A stretch of 64,000 nt of DNA from Pseudazoarcus sp963975885 (GCA_963975885.1 CAXBIS010000012.1:1-64000), one strand, 5' to 3'; positions 8,605 through 18,543 are shown, counted from the stretch's first letter. A program made the numbers and translations. Notes: generated by a model from the sequence alone, not told the origin.

Positions 8605-8756
8605 TGCACCTCTGGCGCTGGCCCGTCGTCATCGGTCTACTCTCGATCTTCGGCCTGGTAGCGGCACTGGTATCCGATGATCTCGGGGACGTCGCATCCT
8701 GGATCGGACTGGGTGTCCCGGTCGCGGTATCCGCATGGTTCGGGCTGCGTCCCTGA
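8601..8756 (+). CDS. Small hydrophobic protein, 51 aa
   Basis: A short ORF (MMHLWRWPVVIGLLSIFGLV...) whose ATGATG start overlaps the stop of the PepSY gene. It encodes two hydrophobic helices separated by a short acidic loop (SDDLGD). Proteins of this size and shape often follow PepSY genes in TonB-receptor operons; I know no function. Either ATG (8601 or 8604) could be used. It probably forms the third gene of the iron operon. Confidence 0.65.
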   Translation: MMHLWRWPVVIGLLSIFGLVAALVSDDLGDVASWIGLGVPVAVSAWFGLRP

Positions 8757-8763
8757 GCCTTCC

Positions 8764-9624
8764 TCAGCCGGCGTATTCCTGCGCCAGTTCCTGCCGGCGC
8801 GTCTCGATGGTCTCGGCCAGATCGGTGTAGAGCGGTCCGAGCTGGCGCGCGTCCGCGTCCTCTTCCGTCCACTCGAACATGCCACCTGCGAGGATGTTGG
8901 CCGCGTAGACCACTTCTCCCAGGTCACGTGGCGGTTCGGTCAGCGGCGCGCGCGGATGGTCGTGGTCACGCACCGCCTCGACCACTTCCGTGGGCAGGTC
9001 GAGCGCGAACAGCAGCGATTCGCCGATACTCTCGTGCCACTGCGCAATCAGGTGGCGCACCGTGTCAGGGCGCTCGCGCAACTCTTCGTACTGGGCGGCT
9101 CGATAGAGCATGTAGAACGCTCCCAGGTCGTGCACCAGACCGGCGAACAGCGCCTCGTCGGACGGAATGCGCGGTTCGAGTTCGCGTGCGATCACCTCGG
9201 CGGCGGCGGCCGCATGCAGCGAATGCGTCCAGAGTTGATCCGAGAATTTCTTGAAGCGCACCAATTCCTTGGCGCGAACGAGCTGATTGACCGCGACGGC
9301 GAGTGCGACCTTGCGCACCGAGTTCATGCCCAGGCGCTTGATCGCGCCGTCGACATCGCGCACCTTGCTTGTGGCACCTTGCGAGGCGGAATTGGCCTGG
9401 TGGATCAGTCGCGCACCGATCAGCGGCTCGCCACGCATCAGCGCGACCAGTCGCGACACAGAGATGTCCGGGTCGCGCATCGCGTCGCGCACACGCAACA
9501 CCGCGTCGAACGAGGTCGGAAAAACGACATCACCCGACATTTCCTCGGCGATGTCTTCGAGCATGCGCAGACGCTGCTGCTTGAGCGCCTCGCCCTTCTT
9601 GTCTGGATGGCTTGCAGAAGTCAT
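8764..9624 (-). CDS. HDOD domain protein
   Basis: A 286-residue cytoplasmic protein read from the ATG at 9624 (MTSASHPDKKG). The HDOD domain is recognisable from the FPTSFDAVLRVRDAMRDPDIS region, the LIHQANSASQGATSKVRDVD segment and AIKRLGMNSVRKVAL, followed by the helical core with FAGLVHDLG. HDOD proteins are catalytically degenerate HD-superfamily domains that act as signalling scaffolds in motility, stress or second-messenger pathways. No GGDEF or EAL domain is attached. It is convergent with the iron operon, ending only 7 bp from it. Confidence 0.85.
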   Translation of the reverse strand: MTSASHPDKKGEALKQQRLRMLEDIAEEMSGDVVFPTSFDAVLRVRDAMRDPDISVSRLVALMRGEPLIGARLIHQANSASQGATSKVRDVDGAIKRLGMNSVRKVALAVAVNQLVRAKELVRFKKFSDQLWTHSLHAAAAAEVIARELEPRIPSDEALFAGLVHDLGAFYMLYRAAQYEELRERPDTVRHLIAQWHESIGESLLFALDLPTEVVEAVRDHDHPRAPLTEPPRDLGEVVYAANILAGGMFEWTEEDADARQLGPLYTDLAETIETRRQELAQEYAG

Positions 9625-9707
9625 GGCATACCGGAGTGTCGGAAAACCAGCCGATTTTAGGCCTGGAACGCTCTGGCGTGTTGACCTCACGCAAGTGCAC
9701 ACGGCAC

Positions 9708-9914
9708 TCAGAAACGGCGCCGTGCGTGTCGGCTGCCCCGGCCCCGGTGATGGGCGCGATGGCGGTTGCGCAAGACCATGACGAGTATCCCGACCGCCAC
9801 AAGGATCGCACTGAATCCGATCACCACAGGATCGAAGCCCGTTGCCGTCGGGGCGAGAATGCCGCCGACGACGTAAGCGTAGGGCAGGGATTCATAAATC
9901 GGAGCGGGCACCAT
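9708..9914 (-). CDS. Small membrane protein with basic tail
   Basis: A 68-residue protein from the ATG at 9914, which has a GAGG-like ribosome site. It has PIYESLPYAYVVGGI at the N-terminus, one clear hydrophobic helix (VIGFSAILVAVGILVMVL) and a very basic C-terminus rich in His/Arg. I have an impression of similar small proteins in Rhodocyclales but know no function. An upstream in-frame ATG (9953) would add 13 residues. The divergent alkB start is 123 bp away. Confidence 0.6.
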   Translation of the reverse strand: MVPAPIYESLPYAYVVGGILAPTATGFDPVVIGFSAILVAVGILVMVLRNRHRAHHRGRGSRHARRRF

Positions 9915-10037
9915 CGGGAAACCTCGGACAATGACGATTTCATTGAAGGTCACGGTCGTCGCGACTTCAAGCGAAACCTTGACGCTTCGCCTCGTCGCGA
10001 TCCATCGTGTGGATCTGCCACCTCGTTACACTCCCCG

Positions 10038-10676
10038 ATGAACCACGAACTGTTCGACGACGACGCACCACTGCCGATCGGCGACGGCGCGTTCTTGCTG
10101 CGCGGCTTTGCACTGTCGGCCGGTGCCGATTTGCTGTCGGGCGTCGATACGGTCACGCAAGACGTTCCGGCGCGCACGCTCTATACCCCCGGCGGGCATC
10201 GCATGTCAGTCGAAACCACCAGTTGCGGCCGTTGGGGATGGGTCTCGGACGAAGCCGGCTACCGCTATGCTGAACGTGATCCGGCCACCGGTCGGGCGTG
10301 GCCAGCGATGCCCGAAGCCTTGCGGCGAGTCGCCGTCGATGCCGCCACATGCGCAGGCTACCCGGGCTTCGATCCCGACACCTGTCTGATCAACCGCTAC
10401 ACTCCGGGCGCACGCATGGGTCTGCATCAGGACCGCAACGAGGACGATTTCTCGCAACCCATCGTGTCGGTGTCGCTGGGTCTGCCGATCATCTTCCAGT
10501 TCGGTGGCATGCAACGCTCTGAACGACCACGGCGCGTGCCGCTTTCCCACGGCGACGTCGTCGTGTGGGGTGGCCCGACGCGACTGGCCTTTCACGGAGT
10601 GCTGACTCTGAGGGCGGGCATACACCCGCTCGCCGGCGCTGCGCGCATCAACCTGACCTTCCGCCGCGCTCGCTGA
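10038..10676 (+). CDS. alkB: DNA oxidative demethylase AlkB
   Basis: A 212-residue Fe(II)/2-oxoglutarate dioxygenase that repairs 1-methyladenine and 3-methylcytosine in DNA. The iron ligands are visible as the HxD pair H130/D132 (MGLHQDRNEDD) and H186 (FHGV). The 2-oxoglutarate-binding RxNLTFR motif closes the protein (residues 203-209). NRYTPGARMG and the PIVSVSLGLPIIFQFGG strand are also AlkB hallmarks. Its length matches E. coli AlkB. It is a stand-alone gene here; no ada neighbour is present. Confidence 0.95.
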   Translation: MNHELFDDDAPLPIGDGAFLLRGFALSAGADLLSGVDTVTQDVPARTLYTPGGHRMSVETTSCGRWGWVSDEAGYRYAERDPATGRAWPAMPEALRRVAVDAATCAGYPGFDPDTCLINRYTPGARMGLHQDRNEDDFSQPIVSVSLGLPIIFQFGGMQRSERPRRVPLSHGDVVVWGGPTRLAFHGVLTLRAGIHPLAGAARINLTFRRAR

Positions 10677-10743
10677 TCGCCATGCAAATGTGAACAGGCC
10701 CTGGGGATATACTCGTCCTTCCCCGAGCTTTACGGAGTGACGC

Positions 10744-11064
10744 ATGCAAGTCATCGTCGATATCGCCATCGTCCCGATCGGCGTCGGCAATACCTTGTCC
10801 CCGTGGGTCGCCGCCTGTGAGCGCGTGCTGCGCGAGGCCGGCCTGGAGCCGGTGCTTCACGCCAACGGCACCAACGTCGAAGGTGACTGGGATGTGGTCT
10901 TCGGCGCGCTGCGCCGCTGCCACGAGACCCTGCACACCATGGGCGCACCGCGCATCTCGACCAACATCCGTCTGGGCACACGCACCGACCGCACGCAGAC
11001 CATGGCCGAAAAGATCACCGCGGTCGAAGCCGAAATGGCCCGCAAGGAACCCGACCCGCAATGA
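10744..11064 (+). CDS. MTH1187/YkoF-like thiamine-binding protein
   Basis: A 106-residue protein of the DUF77 (MTH1187) family: VDIAIVPIGVGNTLSPWVAACERVL at the start, then GLEPVLHANGTNVEGDWD and a final ISTNIRLGTRTD strand. Such ferredoxin-fold proteins bind thiamine or its pyrimidine moiety. The gene overlaps the next by 4 bp (ATGA). Two genes further on in the same direction is a TPP-dependent E1 pair, so a thiamine link is possible, though this is only proximity. Confidence 0.85.
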   Translation: MQVIVDIAIVPIGVGNTLSPWVAACERVLREAGLEPVLHANGTNVEGDWDVVFGALRRCHETLHTMGAPRISTNIRLGTRTDRTQTMAEKITAVEAEMARKEPDPQ

Positions 11065-12005
11065 GCACGCTGCCGTCGCTGCACTTCGCCGCCCACAGCT
11101 TCACCGGACTCGAAGCAGGCCCCAGCCTGATCGTGCTGGGTGCCGTGCATGGCAACGAGGTGTGCGGCAGTCTGGCGATCCGCCGCGTGCTCGCCGCGAT
11201 CGAGGCGGGCGAGATCGTGATCCGCCGCGGCCGCGTCACCTTCGTGCCCGTCGCCAATCCGCTGGCCTGGCATCACCGCGCGCGCGAGGGCGATCGCAAC
11301 CTCAACCGTCGCCTGCAACCCACCGATGCGCCGGCCGAGTTCGAGGACCACGTCGCCAACTGGCTGTGCCCGCTGCTCGACGCGCACGAAGCGCTGCTCG
11401 ACCTGCATTCCTTCCACACGCCGGGCGATCCGTTCGTGATGCTCGGCCCGGAGGACAACGACGGCCCGCTGGAAGCCTTCGCACGCGCCACCGAGGAACG
11501 CGCGCTGGCACGCTGCCTGGGCATCCGCCGATTCGTCGACGGCTGGCTCGACACCTACGCGCGCGGCGTCGCGCGCCGCGACGCGGGCGCCGATGCGCAT
11601 TACGGCGTGGGCACCACCGAATACATGCGCAGCCGAGGCGGCTACGGGCTGACCGTCGAATGCGGGCAGCACGACGATCCCGCGGCGATCGACGTGGCCG
11701 AGGCCTGCATCCGCTCGACCCTGGCCCATCTGGGCCTGACCGATGACGCAACACCATCGCCGACCCCGTCGGTCGAACACATGCGCATGCACGAAGTCGT
11801 CGACAAGACCCATGACGAAGACGCCTTCGTGCACGACTGGGACAGCTTCGACTGCTTGCGTGCCGGCGACGTCATCGGCATCCGTGCCGACGGCACGCGC
11901 GTCGTGGCCGAACACGACGGATACATCCTGTTCCCCAACCCGGCCGCCTCCGCGAACCAGGAGTGGTTCTATCTGACCGTGCCGGTCGCGCACTCCACAC
12001 CGTAG
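11061..12005 (+). CDS. Succinylglutamate desuccinylase/aspartoacylase family hydrolase
   Basis: A 314-residue zinc-dependent amidohydrolase of the AstE/AspA family. The zinc ligands appear as H30 and E33 in GAVHGNEVCGS and the His of LLDLHSFHTPG (about residue 116). REGDRNLNRRL provides the conserved Arg/Asn substrate pocket and TVECGQHDDP (about residue 197) the catalytic Glu. The C-terminal DVIGIRADGTRVVAEHDGYILFP part is the beta-barrel domain of the family. The substrate is an N-acyl amino acid, not determinable here. It is translationally coupled to the thiamine-binding gene. Confidence 0.85.
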   Translation: MSTLPSLHFAAHSFTGLEAGPSLIVLGAVHGNEVCGSLAIRRVLAAIEAGEIVIRRGRVTFVPVANPLAWHHRAREGDRNLNRRLQPTDAPAEFEDHVANWLCPLLDAHEALLDLHSFHTPGDPFVMLGPEDNDGPLEAFARATEERALARCLGIRRFVDGWLDTYARGVARRDAGADAHYGVGTTEYMRSRGGYGLTVECGQHDDPAAIDVAEACIRSTLAHLGLTDDATPSPTPSVEHMRMHEVVDKTHDEDAFVHDWDSFDCLRAGDVIGIRADGTRVVAEHDGYILFPNPAASANQEWFYLTVPVAHSTP

Positions 12006-12009
12006 CCCC

Positions 12010-12504
12010 ATGGACCCGCCCTCGCTCGTGCACCTCGACGCCGAACTGGCCGAGTTCATCGGCGGGGAGGTTTCGATCAGCATCGGTACGCGCGACGCTG
12101 CCATGCTGCCGAACCTGACACGCGGCTTCGGCTGTCGCGTGCCCCCCGGGCGCGAACGCATCCGCGTCTTCGTCAGCCGCGCACAGTCGCGCGCGGTGCT
12201 GGCCGATCTGGTCGCCAACGGTCTCGTCGCAGTGGTGTTCACGCTTCCGGCGACGCACCGCACGGTGCAGTTCAAGGGCACCGACGCGACCGTGCTTGCG
12301 CTCGCCGCAGGCGACCTGGAGTGCGTGCACCGCTATCGCGACGCCTTCGTCATGCACCTGTCCGGGCTGGGTTTCGATGTCGACACCGTCGCCCACCTGG
12401 TCGGCTGCGCCGATGACGAACTGGTGGGGATCGAATTCACCCCCCGCGCGGCCTACACGCAGACTCCGGGGCCGCGTGCCGGCCAGCCGCTGAAGCGATC
12501 ATGA
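12010..12504 (+). CDS. Pyridoxamine 5'-phosphate oxidase-like (split-barrel) protein
   Basis: A 164-residue protein whose strands SISIGTRDAAMLPNLTRGFGC and RIRVFVSRAQSRAVLADLV fit the flavin-binding split-barrel fold of the PPOX superfamily. The VQFKGTDATV segment is typical of uncharacterised members. It starts 5 bp after the hydrolase and overlaps the next gene by 4 bp, so it is part of the same operon. It probably binds FMN, F420 or haem; the function is unknown. Confidence 0.75.
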   Translation: MDPPSLVHLDAELAEFIGGEVSISIGTRDAAMLPNLTRGFGCRVPPGRERIRVFVSRAQSRAVLADLVANGLVAVVFTLPATHRTVQFKGTDATVLALAAGDLECVHRYRDAFVMHLSGLGFDVDTVAHLVGCADDELVGIEFTPRAAYTQTPGPRAGQPLKRS

Positions 12505-13850
12505 ATGCGGTACGCCTGGACCTGATCCGCGAATCGCTGGAGGGCACCATTCCCGGCATCGTCGCGACCTGCTCGGCCGACGGCACGCCCAACGTGGCCT
12601 ACCTGTCGCAGACCGAATATGTCGACGAGCGCAACATTGCGCTGTCCTACCAGTTCTTCAACACGACGCGCCGCAACGTGCTGGAGAATCCGCACGCACG
12701 ACTGATCATCACCCATCCACAAAGCGCCGAACGCCATCGACTGCTGATTCGCTATCTGCGCACCGAGACCGAGGGCCCGCTGTTCGAGCGAATGCGCGCC
12801 AAGCTCGCCGGCATCGCCTCGCACACCGGCATGAGCGGCGTGTTCCGCCTGCTCGGCTCCGACGTCTATGCGGTGCTCGACATCGAACGCATCCCCGCCG
12901 CGGCCCTGCCGGCCGCGCCGCCACGCCGCAGCCTGCTCGCAGCCCTGCGCGCCACGACCGACACAATGGCTGCCGCGCCCGATCTGGAAACCTTGCTGAC
13001 CGGCACGCTGGCCGCGCTCAAGCGTCACTTCGGCATCGGCCACGCCATGGTGCTGATGCTCGACGCCGCCCACGAGAAGCTGTACACGGTGGCCAGCCTC
13101 GGGTACGAGCGCTCCGGCGTGGGCTCCGAGATCCGCGTCGGCGACGGCGTCATCGGCATGGCCGCGCGTCACGCGACGCCGATCCGCATTGGCCACATGA
13201 CGCTGGACGCCGCCTATGGCCGCGCGATCCGGGCCGAGGCGCTCGACGGCGGCCTGGCCGGCGCACTCGAGACCGAGATTCCGCTGCCGGGCCTGCCCGA
13301 ATCGCGCAGCCAGCTCGCCGTACCCATTCGCGCCGCCGGGCGTCTGCTCGGCATCCTGTATGCCGAGAGCGCACAGGACCTGCGCTTCGGCTACGACGAA
13401 GAAGATGCACTGGCCGCGCTCGCCGCCCAACTCGGCGCCGCGGTGCTGCACCACCAGCACGCTGCCGACACGCACGACGATGCCGCGCCGACCGAAACCG
13501 TCATGCCCGCCGGCACGCCGGTCGAGGTACGCCGCTATGCCGAGAACGACAGCGTTTTCCTGGACGGGGAATACCTCATCAAGGGCGTGGCCGGCGCCAT
13601 CCTGTGGGCAATGCTGCACGACTACACCGATCGGGGTCGCGTGCGCTTTTCCAACCGTGAACTGCGACTGGATCCGCGCATCCGCCTGCCGGACCTGTCC
13701 GACAATCTCGAAGCGCGGCTGATCCTGCTGCGTCGCCGCCTCGACGAACATGACGCATGCGTACGCCTGATCAGCATCGGACGCGGCCTGCTGCGCCTGG
13801 ATGTATCGCGTCCACTGCGTCTGGTCGAGGTCGGCGACCCGTCCCGCTGA
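12501..13850 (+). CDS. PPOX-type split-barrel protein fused to GAF and C-terminal winged-helix-like domain
   Basis: A 449-residue fusion. Residues about 1-135 form a PPOX split barrel (GIVATCSADGTPNVAYLSQTEY, RNVLENPHARLIITHP). A linker leads to a GAF sensor domain at about 160-320 (LETLLTGTLAALKRHFGIGHAMVLML, GDGVIGMAARHATPIRIG, AVPIRAAGRLLGILYAES). The C-terminal ~110 residues (VFLDGEYLIKGVAGAILWAML ... LRRRLDEHDACVRLISIGRGLLRLD) resemble a winged-helix module. The build suggests a redox- or ligand-sensing regulator working with the PPOX protein encoded just upstream. I do not know a characterised homologue. Confidence 0.75.
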   Translation: MNAVRLDLIRESLEGTIPGIVATCSADGTPNVAYLSQTEYVDERNIALSYQFFNTTRRNVLENPHARLIITHPQSAERHRLLIRYLRTETEGPLFERMRAKLAGIASHTGMSGVFRLLGSDVYAVLDIERIPAAALPAAPPRRSLLAALRATTDTMAAAPDLETLLTGTLAALKRHFGIGHAMVLMLDAAHEKLYTVASLGYERSGVGSEIRVGDGVIGMAARHATPIRIGHMTLDAAYGRAIRAEALDGGLAGALETEIPLPGLPESRSQLAVPIRAAGRLLGILYAESAQDLRFGYDEEDALAALAAQLGAAVLHHQHAADTHDDAAPTETVMPAGTPVEVRRYAENDSVFLDGEYLIKGVAGAILWAMLHDYTDRGRVRFSNRELRLDPRIRLPDLSDNLEARLILLRRRLDEHDACVRLISIGRGLLRLDVSRPLRLVEVGDPSR

Positions 13851-13962
13851 AAATTCCGCTACCCCCACCTTAAAAGTCTCCTAAGCGCATCCCGCGCATC
13901 ATGGAGCGCGCATACAGTGCATTCCTCGCCGGCGGCTCGCGCCGGCTCGCAAGGAGAGCACC

Positions 13963-14931
13963 ATGACCAAACTCGCGCATAACGCGCCCGGACTGCTCGA
14001 GACCCTGTTGCTGATCCGCGGCTACGAGGAAACCGTGATCGCACTCAGCGACGCCGGCGACGGACCCGGCACCTGCACCTCGGTCGGCCAGGAAGCCTCG
14101 GCGGCCGGGGTCGTCGCGGCGCTGGCGCCGCACGACCGCATCCTCACCAACCACCGCAGCGCCGGCCATTTGCTGGCGCGCGGCGCCGATCCCGGACGCA
14201 TGCTGGCCGAGGTGCTCGGCCGCAGCACCGGCTACTGCAAGGGCAAGAGCGGCCATCTGCACATGACCGCCAGCGAGCTGGGCGTGATCCTCACCTCGAC
14301 CATCGTCGGCGGCAGCCTTTCGCTGGCACCGGGCGTGGCCCTGTCGCTGACCATGACGCGCGACGACGACGGCATCGTCGCCTGCTTCTTCGGTGACGGC
14401 GCGGCCTGCGAGGGCCTCTTCCACGAGTCTCTGAACCTCGCCGTGATGTGGAAGCTGCCGCTGCTCTACGTGTGCGAGAACAACCAGTGGCAGGCCTACG
14501 TGCATCGGCGCGAGACCATGCCGTCCGACACCGTGTCGACCTGGGCACAGGGCCACGGCCTGCCGGTCGCCAGCGTGGACGGCAACGACGTGCTCGCGGT
14601 GCAGGACGCCGCACGAACCGCCGTCGAGCACATCCGCCGCCACCGCACGCCGTACTTCCTGGAGACGCTGACCTATCGCACGCGTGGCCACGTCGAGCCC
14701 GACGACCAGGCCTATGTCGACGCCGCCGAACTGGCCGTGTGGACGGCGCGCGATCCGCTCACGATGCTCTCCCGACGACTTCTCGACGCCGGCGCGCTCG
14801 AACAGACCGGCCTCGAGACACTGCGTTACCGCGTAAGCGCACGTCTGGACGCGGCGCTGACCTTCGCCAGGGAATCGCCCTTCCCGGATCCGTCCGAACT
14901 GACCACCGATGTCTATGCCGAGGAGGCCTGA
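13963..14931 (+). CDS. TPP-dependent 2-oxoacid/acetoin dehydrogenase E1 alpha subunit
   Basis: A 322-residue E1 alpha subunit with the TPP/Mg motif GDGAACEGLFHESLNLA (about residues 144-160) and the substrate-channel stretch KGKSGHLHM. The family includes pyruvate, branched-chain and acetoin dehydrogenases; the short length and the GRSTGYCKGKSGHLHM run are closest in look to acetoin dehydrogenase AcoA. A ribosome site (AAGGAGA) precedes the ATG at 13963. The beta subunit follows after one base, but no E2 or E3 gene is present, so the complex must borrow those or the pair does another TPP reaction. Confidence 0.88.
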   Translation: MTKLAHNAPGLLETLLLIRGYEETVIALSDAGDGPGTCTSVGQEASAAGVVAALAPHDRILTNHRSAGHLLARGADPGRMLAEVLGRSTGYCKGKSGHLHMTASELGVILTSTIVGGSLSLAPGVALSLTMTRDDDGIVACFFGDGAACEGLFHESLNLAVMWKLPLLYVCENNQWQAYVHRRETMPSDTVSTWAQGHGLPVASVDGNDVLAVQDAARTAVEHIRRHRTPYFLETLTYRTRGHVEPDDQAYVDAAELAVWTARDPLTMLSRRLLDAGALEQTGLETLRYRVSARLDAALTFARESPFPDPSELTTDVYAEEA

Positions 14932-14932
14932 G

Positions 14933-15901
<969 letters not shown>

Positions 15902-15913
15902 ACGGAGAACACC

Positions 15914-16303
15914 ATGCACACCATGACTCCCACCACGGCTGCCGCGCCCTGGCTCAAGCTCGCCGTGCTCTACCTGCTTGGCGCAATCGTACTGGGCATC
16001 ATCATGGGCACCAGCAGGGACTTCACGCTGCGTCCGGTACACGCCCATCTCGCGCTGCTCGGCTGGGCCTCGCTCGCCTTGGCCGGGCTGGTCTACGGCC
16101 AGCATCCGCGTGCCGCGGCAAGCCGGCTGGCACGGATCCACTTCTGGCTGCACAACCTCGCCCTGCCGTCGATGATGCTCTCCCTGGCCTTGATGCTCAG
16201 GGGCTTGACGAGCGCAGGGCCCGTGCTGATTGCGTCCGAGTTCGTTCTGTTCGCCGGTTGCCTCGCCTTCGCGCTCAACATATTCCGCAACCTCGGGCGG
16301 TGA
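15914..16303 (+). CDS. Small membrane protein resembling part of a haem-copper oxidase subunit I
   Basis: A 129-residue protein with four hydrophobic helices: VLYLLGAIVLGIIMG, VHAHLALLGWASLALAGLVYG, LPSMMLSLALMLRGL, and VLIASEFVLFAGCLAFALNIF. The HAHLALLGW motif resembles the haem-binding helix of cbb3-type cytochrome oxidase subunit I (CcoN) and small proteins annotated as cytochrome oxidase subunit I-like. It is too short to be an oxidase. It starts 12 bp after the E1 beta gene and may be co-transcribed; its role is unknown. Confidence 0.65.
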   Translation: MHTMTPTTAAAPWLKLAVLYLLGAIVLGIIMGTSRDFTLRPVHAHLALLGWASLALAGLVYGQHPRAAASRLARIHFWLHNLALPSMMLSLALMLRGLTSAGPVLIASEFVLFAGCLAFALNIFRNLGR

Positions 16304-16370
16304 TGTCCGCAGCTTGACGCCCCGTCTGGACGGCGCGATGCTCATCGATGGACTGCCGAGGAGGACCACA

Positions 16371-17555
16371 ATGTCTGCCGACCGACCGAGCTTCGACCGC
16401 GACGATCCACTGCGTCTTGCCGACCAGCTCAGCGAAACCGAACGCATGGTGCGCGACAGCGTGCGCGAATACTGCACCGGGCAGCTGATGCCGCGCGTAC
16501 TGCGCGCCTTCCGCGAGGAACACACCGACCGCGAGATCTTTCGAGAGATGGGCGAGATGGGCCTGCTGGGTGCGACGATTCCCGAGGAATACGGCGGGGC
16601 GGGGCTGGACTACGTCGCCTACGGCCTGATCGCGCACGAAGTCGAGCGCATCGACTCTGGCTACCGCTCGATGATGAGCGTGCAGTCCTCACTGGTGATG
16701 CTGCCCATCCACCGCTTCGGCTCGGAGAGCATTCGTCATCAATACCTGCCGCGGCTCGCCAGCGGCGAGATCGTCGGCTGCTTCGGCCTGACCGAACCGG
16801 ACCACGGTTCCGATCCGGCGAGCATGGCCACGCGCGCACGGCGCGCGGACGGTGGCTGGAACATCACGGGTGCCAAGACCTGGATCACCAACAGCCCGAT
16901 CGCCGACGTCTTCGTCGTGTGGGCGCGCGACGAGCAGGGCGAAATCCGCGGCTTCGTGCTCGAACGCGGCTGGCACGGACTGTCCACTCCGGTGATCCAC
17001 GGCAAGGTTGGCCTGCGCACCTCGATCACCGGCGAGATCGTGCTCGACGACGTGTTCTGCCCGGATGAGAACGTGCTCGACGTGCGCGGGCTCAAGGGCC
17101 CGTTCACCTGCCTGGATTCGGCCCGCTTCGGCATTGCCTGGGGCGCGCTCGGCGCGGCCGCGTGGTGTTGCGAGACGGCGCGTGACTACGTGCTCGATCG
17201 GCACCAGTTCGGCCGTCCGCTGGCCGCCAACCAGCTCGTGCAGAAGAAGCTCGCCGACATGAGCACCGAGATCGCGCTGGGCCTGCAGGCCTGTCTGCGA
17301 CTGGGTCGCATGAAGGAAGAGGGTACGGCCGCGGTCGAACTCACGTCGATGCTCAAGCGAAATTCCTGCGGCAAGGCGCTCGACGTGGTGCGCACCGCGC
17401 GCGACATGCTCGGTGGCAATGGCATCTCGGATGAATACGGCGTGGCGCGCCACCTCGTGAACCTCGAAGTGGTCAACACCTACGAGGGCACGCACGACAT
17501 CCACGCGCTGATCCTGGGCCGCGCGATCACGGGAATTCAAGCGTTCACTTCGTGA
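16371..17555 (+). CDS. gcdH: Glutaryl-CoA dehydrogenase
   Basis: A 394-residue acyl-CoA dehydrogenase starting at the ATG at 16371 (GAGGAGG upstream). Family marks are FGLTEPDHGSDPASM (FAD/substrate loop), TWITNSPIADVFVVWAR, and the C-terminal DMLGGNGISDEYGVARHLVNLE followed by NTYEGTHDIHALILGRAITG, in which the Glu is the catalytic base. YRSMMSVQSSLVM near residue 100 is typical of the glutaryl-CoA branch. The enzyme converts glutaryl-CoA to crotonyl-CoA in lysine, tryptophan or aromatic degradation, passing electrons to ETF. No other gene of that route is nearby; the gene converges on rdgC. Confidence 0.9.
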   Translation: MSADRPSFDRDDPLRLADQLSETERMVRDSVREYCTGQLMPRVLRAFREEHTDREIFREMGEMGLLGATIPEEYGGAGLDYVAYGLIAHEVERIDSGYRSMMSVQSSLVMLPIHRFGSESIRHQYLPRLASGEIVGCFGLTEPDHGSDPASMATRARRADGGWNITGAKTWITNSPIADVFVVWARDEQGEIRGFVLERGWHGLSTPVIHGKVGLRTSITGEIVLDDVFCPDENVLDVRGLKGPFTCLDSARFGIAWGALGAAAWCCETARDYVLDRHQFGRPLAANQLVQKKLADMSTEIALGLQACLRLGRMKEEGTAAVELTSMLKRNSCGKALDVVRTARDMLGGNGISDEYGVARHLVNLEVVNTYEGTHDIHALILGRAITGIQAFTS

Positions 17556-17577
17556 TGAACGCCAATCTCCTGCGGTT

Positions 17578-18543
17578 CTAGGCGGCTTCTTCCCAGGGCG
17601 GTGCCGAAACCGTCCCGGACGGCGGCGCGTCCGCGGGCTTGTCCGCCTCCAACTCTCCGCCAAGCGCATCCATCAATTCGGGCAGCAGGCGTGCCAGCTC
17701 GCCCGTCATCAGCGCGAACCCGGCGTCGAACAGCGCCTGCGCGTCATCCGCGCCGGCATCCTCGATACGCTCCTTCACCACATCGAGAAAATCCAGCCGC
17801 TTGATCTCCAGCGTCTCGGTGAGCATGAAACTGATCCGGTCGTCGAAGCTCAGCGCCAGGCGCGTGGGCAATTTGCCCGCTTCGAGATGGGCACGGACCT
17901 CGTCACCTTCGAGCGTGTGCCGCACGTAACGCACGGCCGCCTTGTCCTCGGTCACCGAACGCAGTTCGCAGTCCTGGTCGATCGTGAAACCGGCCGGCGC
18001 CTCGCCGCCGGCCAGCCAGTCGGCCATTGCCGCGGCCGGCGATCGCTCGGTGCGCACCAGTGCAAGCGGCAAGGTGTCGAGCGCATCACGCAAGGTCTCG
18101 AGCACGTCCTCGGCCCGCTTCTGGCTCGCTGCATCCACGGCCAGCCAGCCGCGTACCGGATCGATCCACGCGAAGACCTTGCGCCGACGCGTGAACGCGC
18201 GCGGCAGGAATTCCTGCGTGATCTGCTCGCGCAGTTCGCGCATCTGCTTGCGTCCGGGCTTGAAACCCTGCTGCTCGGCGATGTCCTCGGCCCGTTCCTC
18301 GGCTTCCTGCTTGACCACCGAAGCCGGCAACAGGCGTTGTTCGACACCCAGAGCAATCAGCCATTGGTCGCCGACGCGATGCACGAGGCGCTCGTCACCG
18401 CAGGGCGAGGCCCAGCCGCGGGCTTCCATGTCCTGACTGCCACAGGGCTGGAAACGGCGTCGCGCGAGCTGTTCCTCAAGTGCCTCGGGCGAGACGTTCC
18501 ACGGTGCCGGCAGGCGGTAGAGCTGCAGATTCCTGAACCACAT
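17578..18543 (-). CDS. rdgC: Recombination-associated protein RdgC
   Basis: A 321-residue cytoplasmic protein from the ATG at 18543 (MWFRNLQLYRLPAPW), a start that matches the conserved RdgC N-terminus. Further conserved segments are FQPCGSQDMEARGWASP, EVRGQ-like helices, and the C-terminal ISFMLTETLEIKRLDFLDVVKE. RdgC forms a ring around DNA and limits RecA activity. Its length is close to the usual ~300 residues. The frame reaches 18681 but the extra residues are not conserved-looking. Confidence 0.92.
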   Translation of the reverse strand: MWFRNLQLYRLPAPWNVSPEALEEQLARRRFQPCGSQDMEARGWASPCGDERLVHRVGDQWLIALGVEQRLLPASVVKQEAEERAEDIAEQQGFKPGRKQMRELREQITQEFLPRAFTRRRKVFAWIDPVRGWLAVDAASQKRAEDVLETLRDALDTLPLALVRTERSPAAAMADWLAGGEAPAGFTIDQDCELRSVTEDKAAVRYVRHTLEGDEVRAHLEAGKLPTRLALSFDDRISFMLTETLEIKRLDFLDVVKERIEDAGADDAQALFDAGFALMTGELARLLPELMDALGGELEADKPADAPPSGTVSAPPWEEAA

